Assembly: GCA_963575745.1 (NCBI GenBank)
Contig: CAUYUJ010022059.1
Location: forward strand, 1,328,331-1,392,330
From: Prorocentrum cordatum
Taxonomy: Eukaryota > Sar > Dinophyceae > Prorocentrales > Prorocentraceae
Direction: 5' to 3'
Length of the DNA stretch: 64,000 nt
In this document: one piece after another, positions 51,206 to 62,100 of the stretch
Layout: each line of letters begins with the position of its first letter
Position numbering within the stretch: the first letter of the stretch is position 1
The notes under the pieces: generated by a model
The model's input: the letters and a program-made list of their open reading frames with translations, nothing else
Told to the model about the DNA's origin: nothing
Databases searched by the model: none
Made by a program: the position numbers and the translations under genes

Positions 51206-52944
51206 TGTGGCTATCGGGCCCCTATCGGCGATCAATGGGCGATTCGGGTCGATGCATCCCCCCATCTGCCTGTCCCCCCCTGTCGTTGCCCCGGCGCCCA
51301 GAGAAGGCCAGGACGTTCCCAAGGATCGGGCCCTCTGGTGGTGTCAGATTACGCACGGGAGTCTCCGGCCTCCGTCCGCCCCCCCAGAATTAGCATAGAC
51401 ACAAACAAAAATGCCCAGCCACGGAGATCGGCCAGAAAATCGCCGGCTGCAGTATAAAGGAGCTCACTTCATCAGCTGAGAGGCAGAAGTTTTCAATGCA
51501 CAGGCGTGGACGGAACGTCACGATCGACCATCTGCCGCCTGCAGTGCAACCGCTGGTTTGGAGTGATTCGGTTGATGATATAGGCTGCTTGCTTCTCTGA
51601 GCCGTGCCTGCTGGGATGCGCAGGCCCACCGTGCCTGGTTCTCCCAGGAATGGCCCGCCGTCTGCCCAGAGGCGTCGCCCGGGCCTTCCAGGGAGAGATA
51701 CAAAGGTGCTCGGGCAGCCCAAACCACAGGGAGCAGCCGCCCTCGCCCTGGGGGGGTGGAGAAGGAGGATACCTCCAGACGTCCCTGGAGGTCCCCATAG
51801 CCCCCTCCCCCAAATACAAAACTTCTAACGCCCTGGATCCTCGAGGATGGAGCAAGTTTGGCATGAACGAACTGGGTCCTGGTGGAGATCAAGTCCTAGA
51901 GCCCCCAGGACTTGCCCCCAGACCGGCGCTTGATCCTGAGTCGCTTTTGACGGCCTCAAGGTCACGGCAGGGCTCCAAGGAGCCCGAAGACGATGAAAAC
52001 ATCCAGACCCTTTCCTCCTTCCCCCCTCTCCTTGCGCGGAAGAGGAGGCAGTACCTCATTATTTGTCCCTGCGGTTCGAGCCGCCCCGAAAGGAAACCGG
52101 CCTCTGGCAGCTGGCGGCCCTCAGCACTGGAGCTTGCAGCGGTCCACCTGCTGCTGCATCCGCCTGCGGCGAAGTGGGCGGCGGTCCCCGTCCCTGGGAT
52201 TGGGAGGAAACTGCCTGGGGTTCTGACGGAACCGCCTGGGGAGGGTAGACCTCGCCCGGGGTGGTCGGGAGATCGTCTGGAGTTTGGGGGAGATCGCCTC
52301 GGCTGCACGGAGACGGGCTGACCCTGGGGTCAGCGCTAGCCCTGGTCAGCAAGCACGTCGCGAATCTGTGTCGGCCACGAAGTAGCTCCCAAACCCGGGT
52401 CGGCGGAGAGGACGAAGAAGGGTTAGCTCCGCTTGGCTCCCAAGCCAGGTCTCAGCCAGGGGGCATCGCGGCAGCCGAGGAATTTGCCTGATCCTGCTTA
52501 GGGCTGATCGCCGTGAGCCGCGCCCCGAACAGACCTCCGAGGTGTGATTCATTGTTCAGTGCCAACGCTTTCCACACTTGCCAGGCCCTGGGACAGCTAC
52601 GCACGATACAGGATGAGGATCGGATCCCAGGAAAGGGTGGAGTGAGTGGTCCAGGGGCCACACTTTCGGAGGTCTGGGTCCCTGCTCCCTTATCAGATTC
52701 TTCTTATTCCTCCTCCTCCTCCCCCTCCTCCTGTCATCCGCATCCACCTCCTCCTCACGTTCGGGGACGCACAATGCAGCACATTCGTGCGCACGTGTCT
52801 TCAAGCCGCCCTGTAGCCGCCATTATCATCATCGACCCCTTCAAAGGGTGCTACTGCTACTAGTACTGCTGCTGCCAATGCCACTGCTCAGTTTGCTGAG
52901 TATACATATTGCTGCCATTCCTGCTCATACTCAAAATCTCCCTC
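51206..52944. other. Gene-less stretch right of the copia-like element
   Basis: Several overlapping frames are open (51,650-52,321 on plus and others on minus), but the translations are Pro/Gly/Arg-rich, differ in no consistent way from shadows, and show no motif. CTC-rich DNA occurs near 52,705-52,760. Confidence 0.45.
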
Positions 52945-53063
52945 CTCATCATCCTCCTCCTCCTCCTCCTCCTCCTCCTCCTCCTCATCATCATCATCAT
53001 CATCATCATCAGCATCATCACCATCATCATCAGCATCATCATCATCAGCATCATTAGCATCAG

Positions 53064-53095
<32 letters not shown>

Positions 53096-53470
53096 ACCTC
53101 ATCATCATCATCATCATCATCATCAGCATCATCACCATTATCATCAGCATCATCATCATCATCATCAGCATCATCACCACCATCATCATCATCAACCTCA
53201 TCATCATCATCATCATCAGCATTATCATCATCATCACCATCATCATCATCAACATCATCATCATCATCGTCATCATAATCATCATCAGCATCATCATCAG
53301 CATCATCATTCATCCGCATCATAATCATCATCAGCATCATTATCATTGTCATCATCATCCTCAGCATCCTCAGCATCCTCAGCAACATCAGCATCTTCAT
53401 CATCATAATCATCATAATCATCATCATCATCATCATCATCATCATTGTCATCATCATTGTCATCCCATTT
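52945..53470. repeat. Long (CAT)n / (CAG)n compound microsatellite
   Basis: CTC triplets give way to over 500 bp of CAT triplets with periodic CAG, CAC and CTC variants (CATCATCAGCATCATCACCAT). All six frames stay open, giving poly-Ile, poly-His, poly-Ser, poly-Asp or poly-Met translations, which are not genes. Confidence 0.95.
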
Positions 53471-54060
53471 TCACCACCCTCTACTCCTGCTCCCACTACA
53501 AATCATGCGAATTCTGATCCACGTGTAATGCTCCGCCTTAGCCTCCCGATGTGCAATACAACACGGCTGCTTACAATTACTCGTGCATGTGCGTGGCACC
53601 AACTCTTAATATCGTCTTCTCTGTGATTGGGCCATACGCGTTTGACACCCCGGGCAATTCAGACCCGACTATAGCATAGCAACGTAATGCGGAGCGCCGC
53701 ATAACGTATGATGCACCATCGTATTGCATTGCGTATCAGTGCAGATCGCATATCTACTATGGGTAGTCATTGTATATCGCAACGCCGCATAACCTCGTAC
53801 ATCATAACATCGCGTAATGGAACACATTATTGCTCACCGCTACGTAGCATGAAACGGCACTTCAAGGCATGCCATACCACAACCTGCCAAGCGCAGCGTA
53901 CCGTATAATTGTCCACCGTGGTGGCATGTCATAGCTTTGTGTGGCACGACGTCGCACAGATCACTGCATAGCATCGCGTAGCTTTGTGCAACATGTCGTA
54001 ATATTGCGTTGCATGGCGTTCTGCACATTAATGTACGAAGAATCGGCGCTTAAGGCCAAC
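53471..54060. other. Lower-GC stretch made of short related words
   Basis: Words such as GCATAACGT, TCGTATTGCATTGCGTA, CATCGCGTA and TCGTAATATTGCGTTGCATGG recur imperfectly in both orientations. It may be a decayed satellite. No gene. Confidence 0.45.
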
Positions 54061-57000
54061 ATGACCAACCTACGGGGGGCCAAGACACGGGCCAGGGGGA
54101 ACCGGGGCCGAAACCCCGCGGCCGAAGAACGTCACGCTGATTTAGCTTTACTGCGCAAGGAACCTGGAAAAGGAAGGGAATCCCTTAGAACACCAAATTG
54201 GGGAGCAACGACGACTGAAGACAAATCACATAATCTGTGCACGTCGATCAGTCTGGGATAACTCTGGCTACAATGGCTGACTCAATATCGTGCGTCGCTA
54301 CCCTCGACGAGAACTGGGATCGGATACAAGCAGTATCAACCAAACCTGGGCCGGTGATCGAAGCGAGACTGGCATAGAGGGCCAACAACAAACGACAAGC
54401 AATCTACCTACGCGAGATCAGACAGCAAAACGAAACAAACCTCTACTGCTGTCAACGACACGCCCGGAACCCGTCCGTCAACACCCCGCACCGTCCCTCC
54501 TTTTGTCACGTGCTCGTCGCCCCACCGCCCTGCTTCCCGCGAGGGAGGCATCATCGTGGGCGCCCAGTCTTGGTCGGCAGCAATGACATCAAAGAGCAGA
54601 GGGCTCCCTTTTGGGCCTCCCCTTCCTCTACCGAGAGCGCGCAATCAGAGAGCGGCTGCAGAGGAGCGAAGGGTAGTGAGCAGTGCTATGTGAAATCAAT
54701 GGAGGGAGGGCACCCTCCTTCACTCCGTCACACTTTCTCTTTCCTCTCTCTCTCTCTCTCCTTCTTTCTCGCAAGCTCTCCTCGTCCTACAAATACGCAT
54801 CATGATATGACTACTACACTCCTCTCAATCCTGACCCAGTCCGGAAGATAGCCTGCTCTATCCACGTTTTGTTGTAGCACACAGAAATTCAACAACTGGA
54901 TTCTCTCTCGGCTTTGTGCAATGCGATTGTATCCAGGATTTCACAATGGTGCTCCCGCTACAGCGCGGGACTCATTCTAGGATCGGGGCTTTGCTCTCGT
55001 CGGTCAGAATGGCACTCTCGCCCAAGCGCGGGCCACTTCTCTTGATCCGAGTCCCTCATCGTGGTCGCCTCCCTCTTTTCCCCTCATCCGCCTCTCCCTT
55101 GCCGTTTTGCTGCTCCCACTCCTTCCGCTCCAGTTCCTGCTGCTGCTGTTCGTCCTCGTCCTTCTCCTTCCTCATACTCCTCATCTTTCTCCTCCTCCTC
55201 CTCCTGATCTCCTCCTCCTCCTCCTCCTCCCATGTACGCAGCTCTCATTTCCGGGTTGCGCATAACACGACGGGGTCGTTTTGGAGCTCCAGGTCCGCTA
55301 TCGGACACGCGTCCGCGGATTGAGAAACATCAGCGCAACTGGAAGGGATGGGTGGACGGAAAGAATGTCAGATATTGCGCAAGCGCGCCTAGCTTGCCTT
55401 CTCACCCTCTCCCTTCTCCTGTCTCTACCAGCCAACCTGTGTTCCTCTCTCTCTGTATATATATATATATATCTCTCTCTCTCTCTCTCTCTCTCCCTCC
55501 GACGCCCAGCCCAGTTGCCCGCGCCAGGGGGAAGGTCATCCCACCACCCCTCGTCTCGTATGCGGTGCCTCCGTTTTGTGTGAAGAGGGCCCGCTGGGCA
55601 CGCGCGGCCCAGGGGCCACAGTGTCGTCCGACATGGTGCGATCTCTCACACGCTCTCCTGGTCTCGCTCTCCTTTTCTCACATCCCCCTTTGTCTCGCCC
55701 TCTCCCTCTCTCTCTATCCCTCTATCCCTCTCTCCAACCTTCCCCCCCTCTCAGTCGATGGTTTAGTTGTTCGATTCTCTCTCGCTCTCTCTCTCTCTCT
55801 CTGCCTTCTTGTTCCCCTTTCTCTCCCTCGCGGCCCGTGTCTATCCCTACCCCCTCTATATCACTCTCGCTTGCTGACCCACTTCACCACCATCCCTCGA
55901 TAAGTGCGCGACTTCCGTTCGCTCGCAATTTCGTTGACCAGGTAGAAGCGACCCATGACGCCAGGCTGCACCCCACGACCAAATTGAGAGCTTTCCATGG
56001 ACAAGGTGCGGTAAAATGCAGGGCGAAGGGGGAGGGCGAGGGGAGAGAGGAGAACGTGGAAGGAAGACTTGGATATGTATTTGAATGCGCGTGGCCTCCC
56101 CACATCGAGGCTGTAGCCTCGGAAGTTGAATTCAGCACCTGCAGACTGGATGCGAGAACATCGTATCAAGAAATTCGGTCCCTCAAGATTGCTTGGCGCC
56201 CTCGAGATCCGCAGTCTCCGCCTCCCTCCCTCGAGAAGGAACAGACAGGAGCATGGGAGAGGAAGATTAGCACGAACACAACCCCAAAAACAATATAATA
56301 GACGGCTGACAGCTCGACGCCTTTCCGACCAGGATCAGAAGAGGGAAGCTGTCAAGACTGCCAGACTATTCAGGCTGTTGGTGCTTCTGCTGATCCTGCT
56401 CATTCTTCTGCACAACATTGCGATGCCCCAGAGCCATCAGAAGCACTCCCCTGGATCCTCCTCCTCATCTCGCGTCTCGTCCTCCTCCTGCTACTACCTC
56501 CTCCCTTCCCCCAAACTAACACCCTCCTCTCTCCTGCCCCCCCGTCTCGCTCATTTCTCCTCTCTCCTCCCACCTCCGTCCTTCTCCCCCCCATCTCCGC
56601 TCTCTCCCCTCCTTTCCTCCCTCATAAGGCCCTCCCCTCCGGCCTTCCTTTGTCCTTCCGCATGTCGCATGTTACCTTACCCTGGCCCTAATCCGCTCGG
56701 CATCATCTTCCAGCTTCCGACATTAGGGCGCCCAACCCTGGAGACAGCCTCTTCGTATATGAACTGACGCACTCTCTCCAAGCTCGACACCTTCTGGGCC
56801 AGCTCCTGCAGATGGCAAGCTCCCGAACCCCCACCAGCCGGCATGGAGAAATGTCGAGGCAAATGTTGACACGCATATCCACCGCGCCGTGAACTGAGGA
56901 CCAGGATACCAGGCAGCAATGGATATGGACATGTTTATGCCTACCGTAGCACGAAGCTATCCATATCCACTGCATTCTGGGCTCCTGCGTCATCGCTTCC

Positions 57001-57220
57001 TAAGGTGAGTGACACATAAAACATCAGGCCTCGGACGGGTAATGGATACGAATCGAGCGTCGCAACACGAGGGATGACTCCTGCATGTTGTCGGTGTAAA
57101 CATGATTGTTGCATTAATTCGCCAGGCACATGTGCAGCGTTTGCATACGTGTCATCATGTATGCATGTGCCTGGATGTTGCTACTTCGATGCTGCACGCT
57201 CGAAGTATTCCATAACAGAA
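54061..57220. other. Gene-less, polypyrimidine-rich stretch
   Basis: CTCTCT and CTCCTC tracts dominate 54,740-54,770, 55,130-55,230, 55,440-55,500 (with a TATATATA run at 55,455-55,472), 55,690-55,830 and 56,450-56,620. Ser/Leu-rich ORFs follow from them. I recognise no coding motif. Confidence 0.5.
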
Positions 57221-59173
57221 ACTAAGATCAGGTAGCGAAACACCTGCTGGAATCGTTCGACCGTCGACCAAGACCTTCGAGGAACACGGAATGCCGAAAG
57301 GGGCACCTCTGGAGTTCACAAGCCCCTTCTGGAAAGAGAGAGTCCCTTGCTCCCACCTGCCGGCTGTACCTTGGCCTGGCAAGGGAGCAAACACGGGCCC
57401 AGACCTGCGACGTCCTGATTGCCGTGCCACGCCGCTCCCGCATCAATCCTCCGACTCTCCCACCCGCTCTCCTCCGCTGACCTCCTCTGCCGACCTGAAG
57501 CTTCGTCTCTCCCTGTCCAATCAATGCCCTGGTCGCCATTCCCGTGTCAGTTCGATAGTAGGCCGCCCATATGGGTTCGGAGCTGATGGGGCCAGAAGAT
57601 CGTACCGCATCGGTGATGCATCGGCATCGAACAAAACGGGCTATGGATCGCGCCGTATCGCCGATGCACGGGCGATGTGGCGCGGTCCTCCGACGCCATC
57701 TAGGAAGCCTGGATCGATCGACTGCCCCGCTTGACCTCGTCGCCGCGTTAGATTGCTTGCCTGCCGACAACGAAGCGGGTTCCTTGGTAACGCTGGTGCC
57801 CTCGACACTGATGCTCTGCGAGCTCACCTTAGGGGGCAACTTCTCGGTGAAACTCATGATGCCTCGCGCCGCCGGGTGAGGAAAGGGGGCGACGACGACG
57901 ACGTCGTTCTTTTGACGTTTCTCAAGGTCACCTGGTTTCGCGTATCGCGCCCCGCGATATCTTGCGTTGTGCCCCAGCCTCGGTTCTTACGCCCTCTGGG
58001 CTTCTCCTTGCGGGCCGCAGATCAAAAAAAAATATCGCGCCCCGCGACGCGCGTTTACCCTCGCGCCCTCCGAAGACCACCTTGGAGAAAGGCAACCCTC
58101 CGTTGCAGGTCGCGACGCGCGAAACGCCCCTGGGGGGTGACGTGCGTGGTTCCTGGGTGGTTCTTGAGCTGCTCGTGGCCATGACTGGACGCCGGTTGGA
58201 CAACTCGCCATGACACCGAGAGGGGCCGACAGGACCCAGTCCGAAATGATTCTTGGATCGGGAACTGGTGAGCGGCGGAGGTGGCGCAGTGGAGGGAGAT
58301 GGGGAGAATGTGTATGGGGTTGAAGCACAAGGACACAGAACCCCTGATCCGCTGGTAGAGGGAAGGAGGGAACGATGGATGTCTTCTCCTCCTGCACGAT
58401 CAAAGGTCTGATCGATCTATCCCAATACCTGAGCCCAAACGGCCAGGCGCAGGAGAGGTGAGGATATGGAGTATGTATGAGGGTATTACACGGGTTCTAT
58501 TCACACCCCCGTCCCGAATCCCGCCTGCGAGGGCAGGACTCGGGAACAGAGGAAAAGATCCCGTCACCCTTTTACTCCTCAAATCCTCAATTCGGTCAGG
58601 CAGCTGAGCACAACATCTGCGTAGCTTCAGCTGCGCCCCAATCGCGATAGCGCTCGCGATTCGGCCAGGTAAGGTAAGAAGGAACACCCAGGGTCCCTGT
58701 TTCTTCGCCAAGCAATCTTTGGTGCCCCCTCGGTGCGCCCCCCAAAACGCTTCGGCGCTCGAGGGCGGAGAAGAATGAGACGCGGGTGGGCGGAGAAAGA
58801 GGACCTGAGCAAGTTAAAGCAACAACAAAAACTGCCGCGCCTGAGCGGGGCAGGTGTTGCCGCCAGCTTTCACTCGAGAGCTGGGTATCAGATCATTCTC
58901 AACGCAATGTTACTATACTGCAAAGAATAAGCACACATAAAATGCGTATTACGAAGTCGTGTTGAGGAACACGATCGCGCTGAGAAACACGTCTAAATGT
59001 CAATCTAACTATCAGAGCAAATGCCTGGCCAGGCGCAAAGTCGTGTTGAGAAGCACGAAAAGCTGCGTGCATAAATCCTGCGCATCGTTACTCCCCTCGG
59101 CCTTGCTCCTTAGGAGGCTGCCTTGGGTTTCGCAAGGATAGGTGTGACCGCTTTTCTTGGATAGCGAAGTGGC
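57221..59173. other. Gene-less stretch right of the polypyrimidine DNA
   Basis: ATCGCGCCCCGCGA occurs twice (57,946 and 58,034). Two 18-nt hairpins are annotated below. No coding region is supported. This lies downstream (3') of the minus-strand KptA-like ORF, so part may be its 3' untranslated region. Confidence 0.45.
58957..59058. repeat. Pair of 18-nt tetraloop hairpins (TCGTGTT-GAGR-ARCACGA)
   Basis: At 58,957-58,974 the stem TCGTGTT pairs with AACACGA around loop GAGG. At 59,041-59,058 it reads TCGTGTT-GAGA-AGCACGA, with one T-A pair changed to a wobble T-G and a GNRA loop. A partial third copy (CTGAGAAACACG) lies at about 58,979. They have the same 7-bp stem plus 4-nt loop plan as the hairpins in the neighbouring gene. 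Confidence 0.7.
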
Positions 59174-62100
59174 CTAAAATGATTTGTTAGCCACCGCTCG
59201 AGGCGAACTTGTGTAATGATGAAGTTCTAGCCCATCGAGCGGTGGGCCTGGCGGCCGACTACACTGCGCGTTATCCCTCTCGTAGAACCAGTGGCCCCAC
59301 ATCCTGTGGCCATCCTCCGAGACGTAGCTCGTCGTGAAGGTCTCCCAGGGCGTCCTCGGGATCCAGTGGCGGAACCAATCATTGTACAGGATGTCGCGTA
59401 CGTATACGAACTCGTCGTTGTTGTCCGCGATGTACATCCAGCATTTGATGTAGTAGCTCCAGTATCTGGGACCCCATTGGCTGTCCTCTAGGTTGTTGCG
59501 CCACCGCGTAGCGTAGTCCTCCGTCGTGCGCGCCCTCTTGGCGCGAGGAGGTGTCGTTGGTCTGCGGCTGTCGTCGCCGTCCTGCCGCTGCGCGGCAGCG
59601 CCGCGCTGCCCAGCGGGCATGTCGTCCTGCGCGCCGGAGGCGCTGGACCCTGCAGCGTCGCCAAGAGCAGGGCGCGGCGGCGGCGGCGGGCGCCGCGGCT
59701 GGCGTGGCCCCATGACATCATCAGAACGTGGGGAGTGTATATCAGGTTCGATCGGATCGGTTCTAATCCCTGAATCAACCCCCCTCTGGTCAGTGGAACC
59801 CAAGGCGGGCTCGATGGAGGCAAGCACGGCAAGCTTGCGCTGCGTGACTTTCTCACGAGTGCCATCCCCACGGGGAAGGGCAATCGCGACAAGTCCGCGC
59901 TCTTGCCTCGTGCCTCGATCGAGTCTGCCTGTGTTCAACCACCATTTCTTCCGACCGGCTTGGCCAGTCCTGACGCTGTGATCAAGAATGTCACAGGCGT
60001 CACGCATGTCTTCGATGGTATCAGCCTTCTCGCCTCTATTGACGCGAGCGCCTGTCATTTGGTGGTGGAACTTCATATCACGCAGGAAACGCTGAACGAG
60101 GTTTGCAATAAGGGTGGTATAGAGGTCTGTCGTCCTCACGCTCGCCCATCAACCTGCACATGTGTGCAGGAGGGGAGCCTGCTTCGACCCACCTCCGATA
60201 CCTCTTAGCAGCAGAATTTGCCAATCTCCTCAACGTGTCCTTCTCATGACCTGGAATGGAGCGCTTGCCTATCATCAGGACCTGCGCTCCGTCTGCCATG
60301 TACCTTGTGATGTCGTCCTGGGAGAGCGTCGTCTTGATCCAGTGGGTCAACCTCAGGAGGTACGCCAGGTCGCTCTCCACGGCGGTACTTTTGCCCGTAG
60401 CACCTACGGCAACAGTGTACTGCCAGCAGATAACACAAATTGTACCTTCATCTGCGACGATCCCTAGAGACAAGAGACGATCGCAATTCCGACATCGCGC
60501 GATATCATGCTGGATATCCTCTGGGGCCCCGTGAATCGCGAGGTGTTCACGGGATCCCCAGCGAGTGTCACGACCACTAGCGAGAACGCGGCCGATCTGA
60601 TCCATGGCATCGCGGTTGATCTCGGCGGTGGGACGGGAGGCGATCGATCGGCTCATTCCCTCGATCTCGATCCTAGACAATCTTTCCCCTGGCAGTCCTA
60701 CGCGCTCGGTCGCGTCGTCGTCCGCGGCGTCAGTATCACCATGACATACGTTTTCTGTACGGATACGGTTAGCCTCTACCTGCAAGGCGGCCTCATTGTC
60801 GCCCTCCTCGCGGTCGATCCCCTTCTGCTCGGCTATGATCCGTGCCATGGTTTCTTCATCTGGAGCTGCGGAAGCAACGCTACCTGGGTCCTGGGGAATA
60901 TCCTGCCCCGCGCCTGGATCCTCCTGATGCGGCGCGGCAGGTGTTTCCACCAGCTCCCTCCATACGGGGAAGCCTGGGTTGCCAAATGTCTGGATACAAT
61001 GTGTGCATAGATCGCGCAACGTCTTGAGTGCAGGAATGCTGTCCAGCAATATGATTTGGTACACTGTAGAAATCCATTGAAAGACACCTGTAGTCGACTC
61101 CTCGATGACCTCTGGGTCCAGGTAGTGCACCATCTTTTTGAAGAAGCTATCCGCACTGCAAATCGGTAAGTCACGTGCCCATTTGTGGGTATGGTTGTAA
61201 TCCATATAGTATGTCTCTGAATTGCATGTTTTGGATCCAAATTGCGTGTGGAATCGTAAGTATGAATCTATCGTTTCCATTGCAATTTTGTCCCTGCCAG
61301 TGTGTACATCAATGATTCGTTTCATCTGTATCATAGGTGAATCCACCAATAACTCCGACGTCCAGCGGTCTATGCAGTGGTCGTAGGCTTGCTTGATCCA
61401 TATTGCATCCTCGTCTGGGTCGTAGTCGGGATGGTTGAGGAAGTCCCCTGGCGGGTCGATGATGTTATCAAGGATGCTCGGGCCGACGTCCCCATCAGCC
61501 TGGATCTCTGCTGATAAATCTGCCCTCATGGTATGATTCGCTGCTGTCTCCTCGTCTGTGAGTGGGATGTTCGATATATCCACGATGACAGTAACCAGAG
61601 GCTCAGTAGATTGGCCTGCCTTTTGTTGGGATCAATCGTCTGTTGTAATAGGATCCTCGGCAGGTGTGGCCACCAGCTCGTCGGGATCGGGTGTCCGAGG
61701 GGCGGGGCGTCTGGTCGGCGCACGTGGGATACGTGGCTTATAAATGCTCGGCGTTCCAAGATATGGTAGATCACCAGGAAGTTTATGTTGCTGTATTTGG
61801 TCGCGGCATGAAGATGGACCTTCCAGTGCGATATTCATCTGCGTCGGGTCGATGTCGGTACGCATTGGCAAAGCGAAGACAACACCCTTGAGAGGCATGT
61901 TTCTGTCATTGTACCATATGTTTGCCCATCGTAAACCGTAGTTGAGAATAGGTACTTGTACCGCAAAGATCTTGTCGAAGACGCCGAAATGAATAATTGG
62001 TCCATAAATGTGGCCCTTGTTCATGAGCACCTTGGTTTTGTGGTCGCCTTTGGGGTAGTGATTGTCGTAATGATAACAATTGGTAGACCCCCAATTCTCA

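Noticed and set aside
52888-53517. Long ORFs with poly-Asp, poly-Met, poly-Ile or poly-His
   Set aside because: They are translations of the CAT microsatellite; all six frames are open.
55232-55903. 223-residue Ser/Leu-rich ORF
   Set aside because: Arises from CTCTCT and TATATA tracts.
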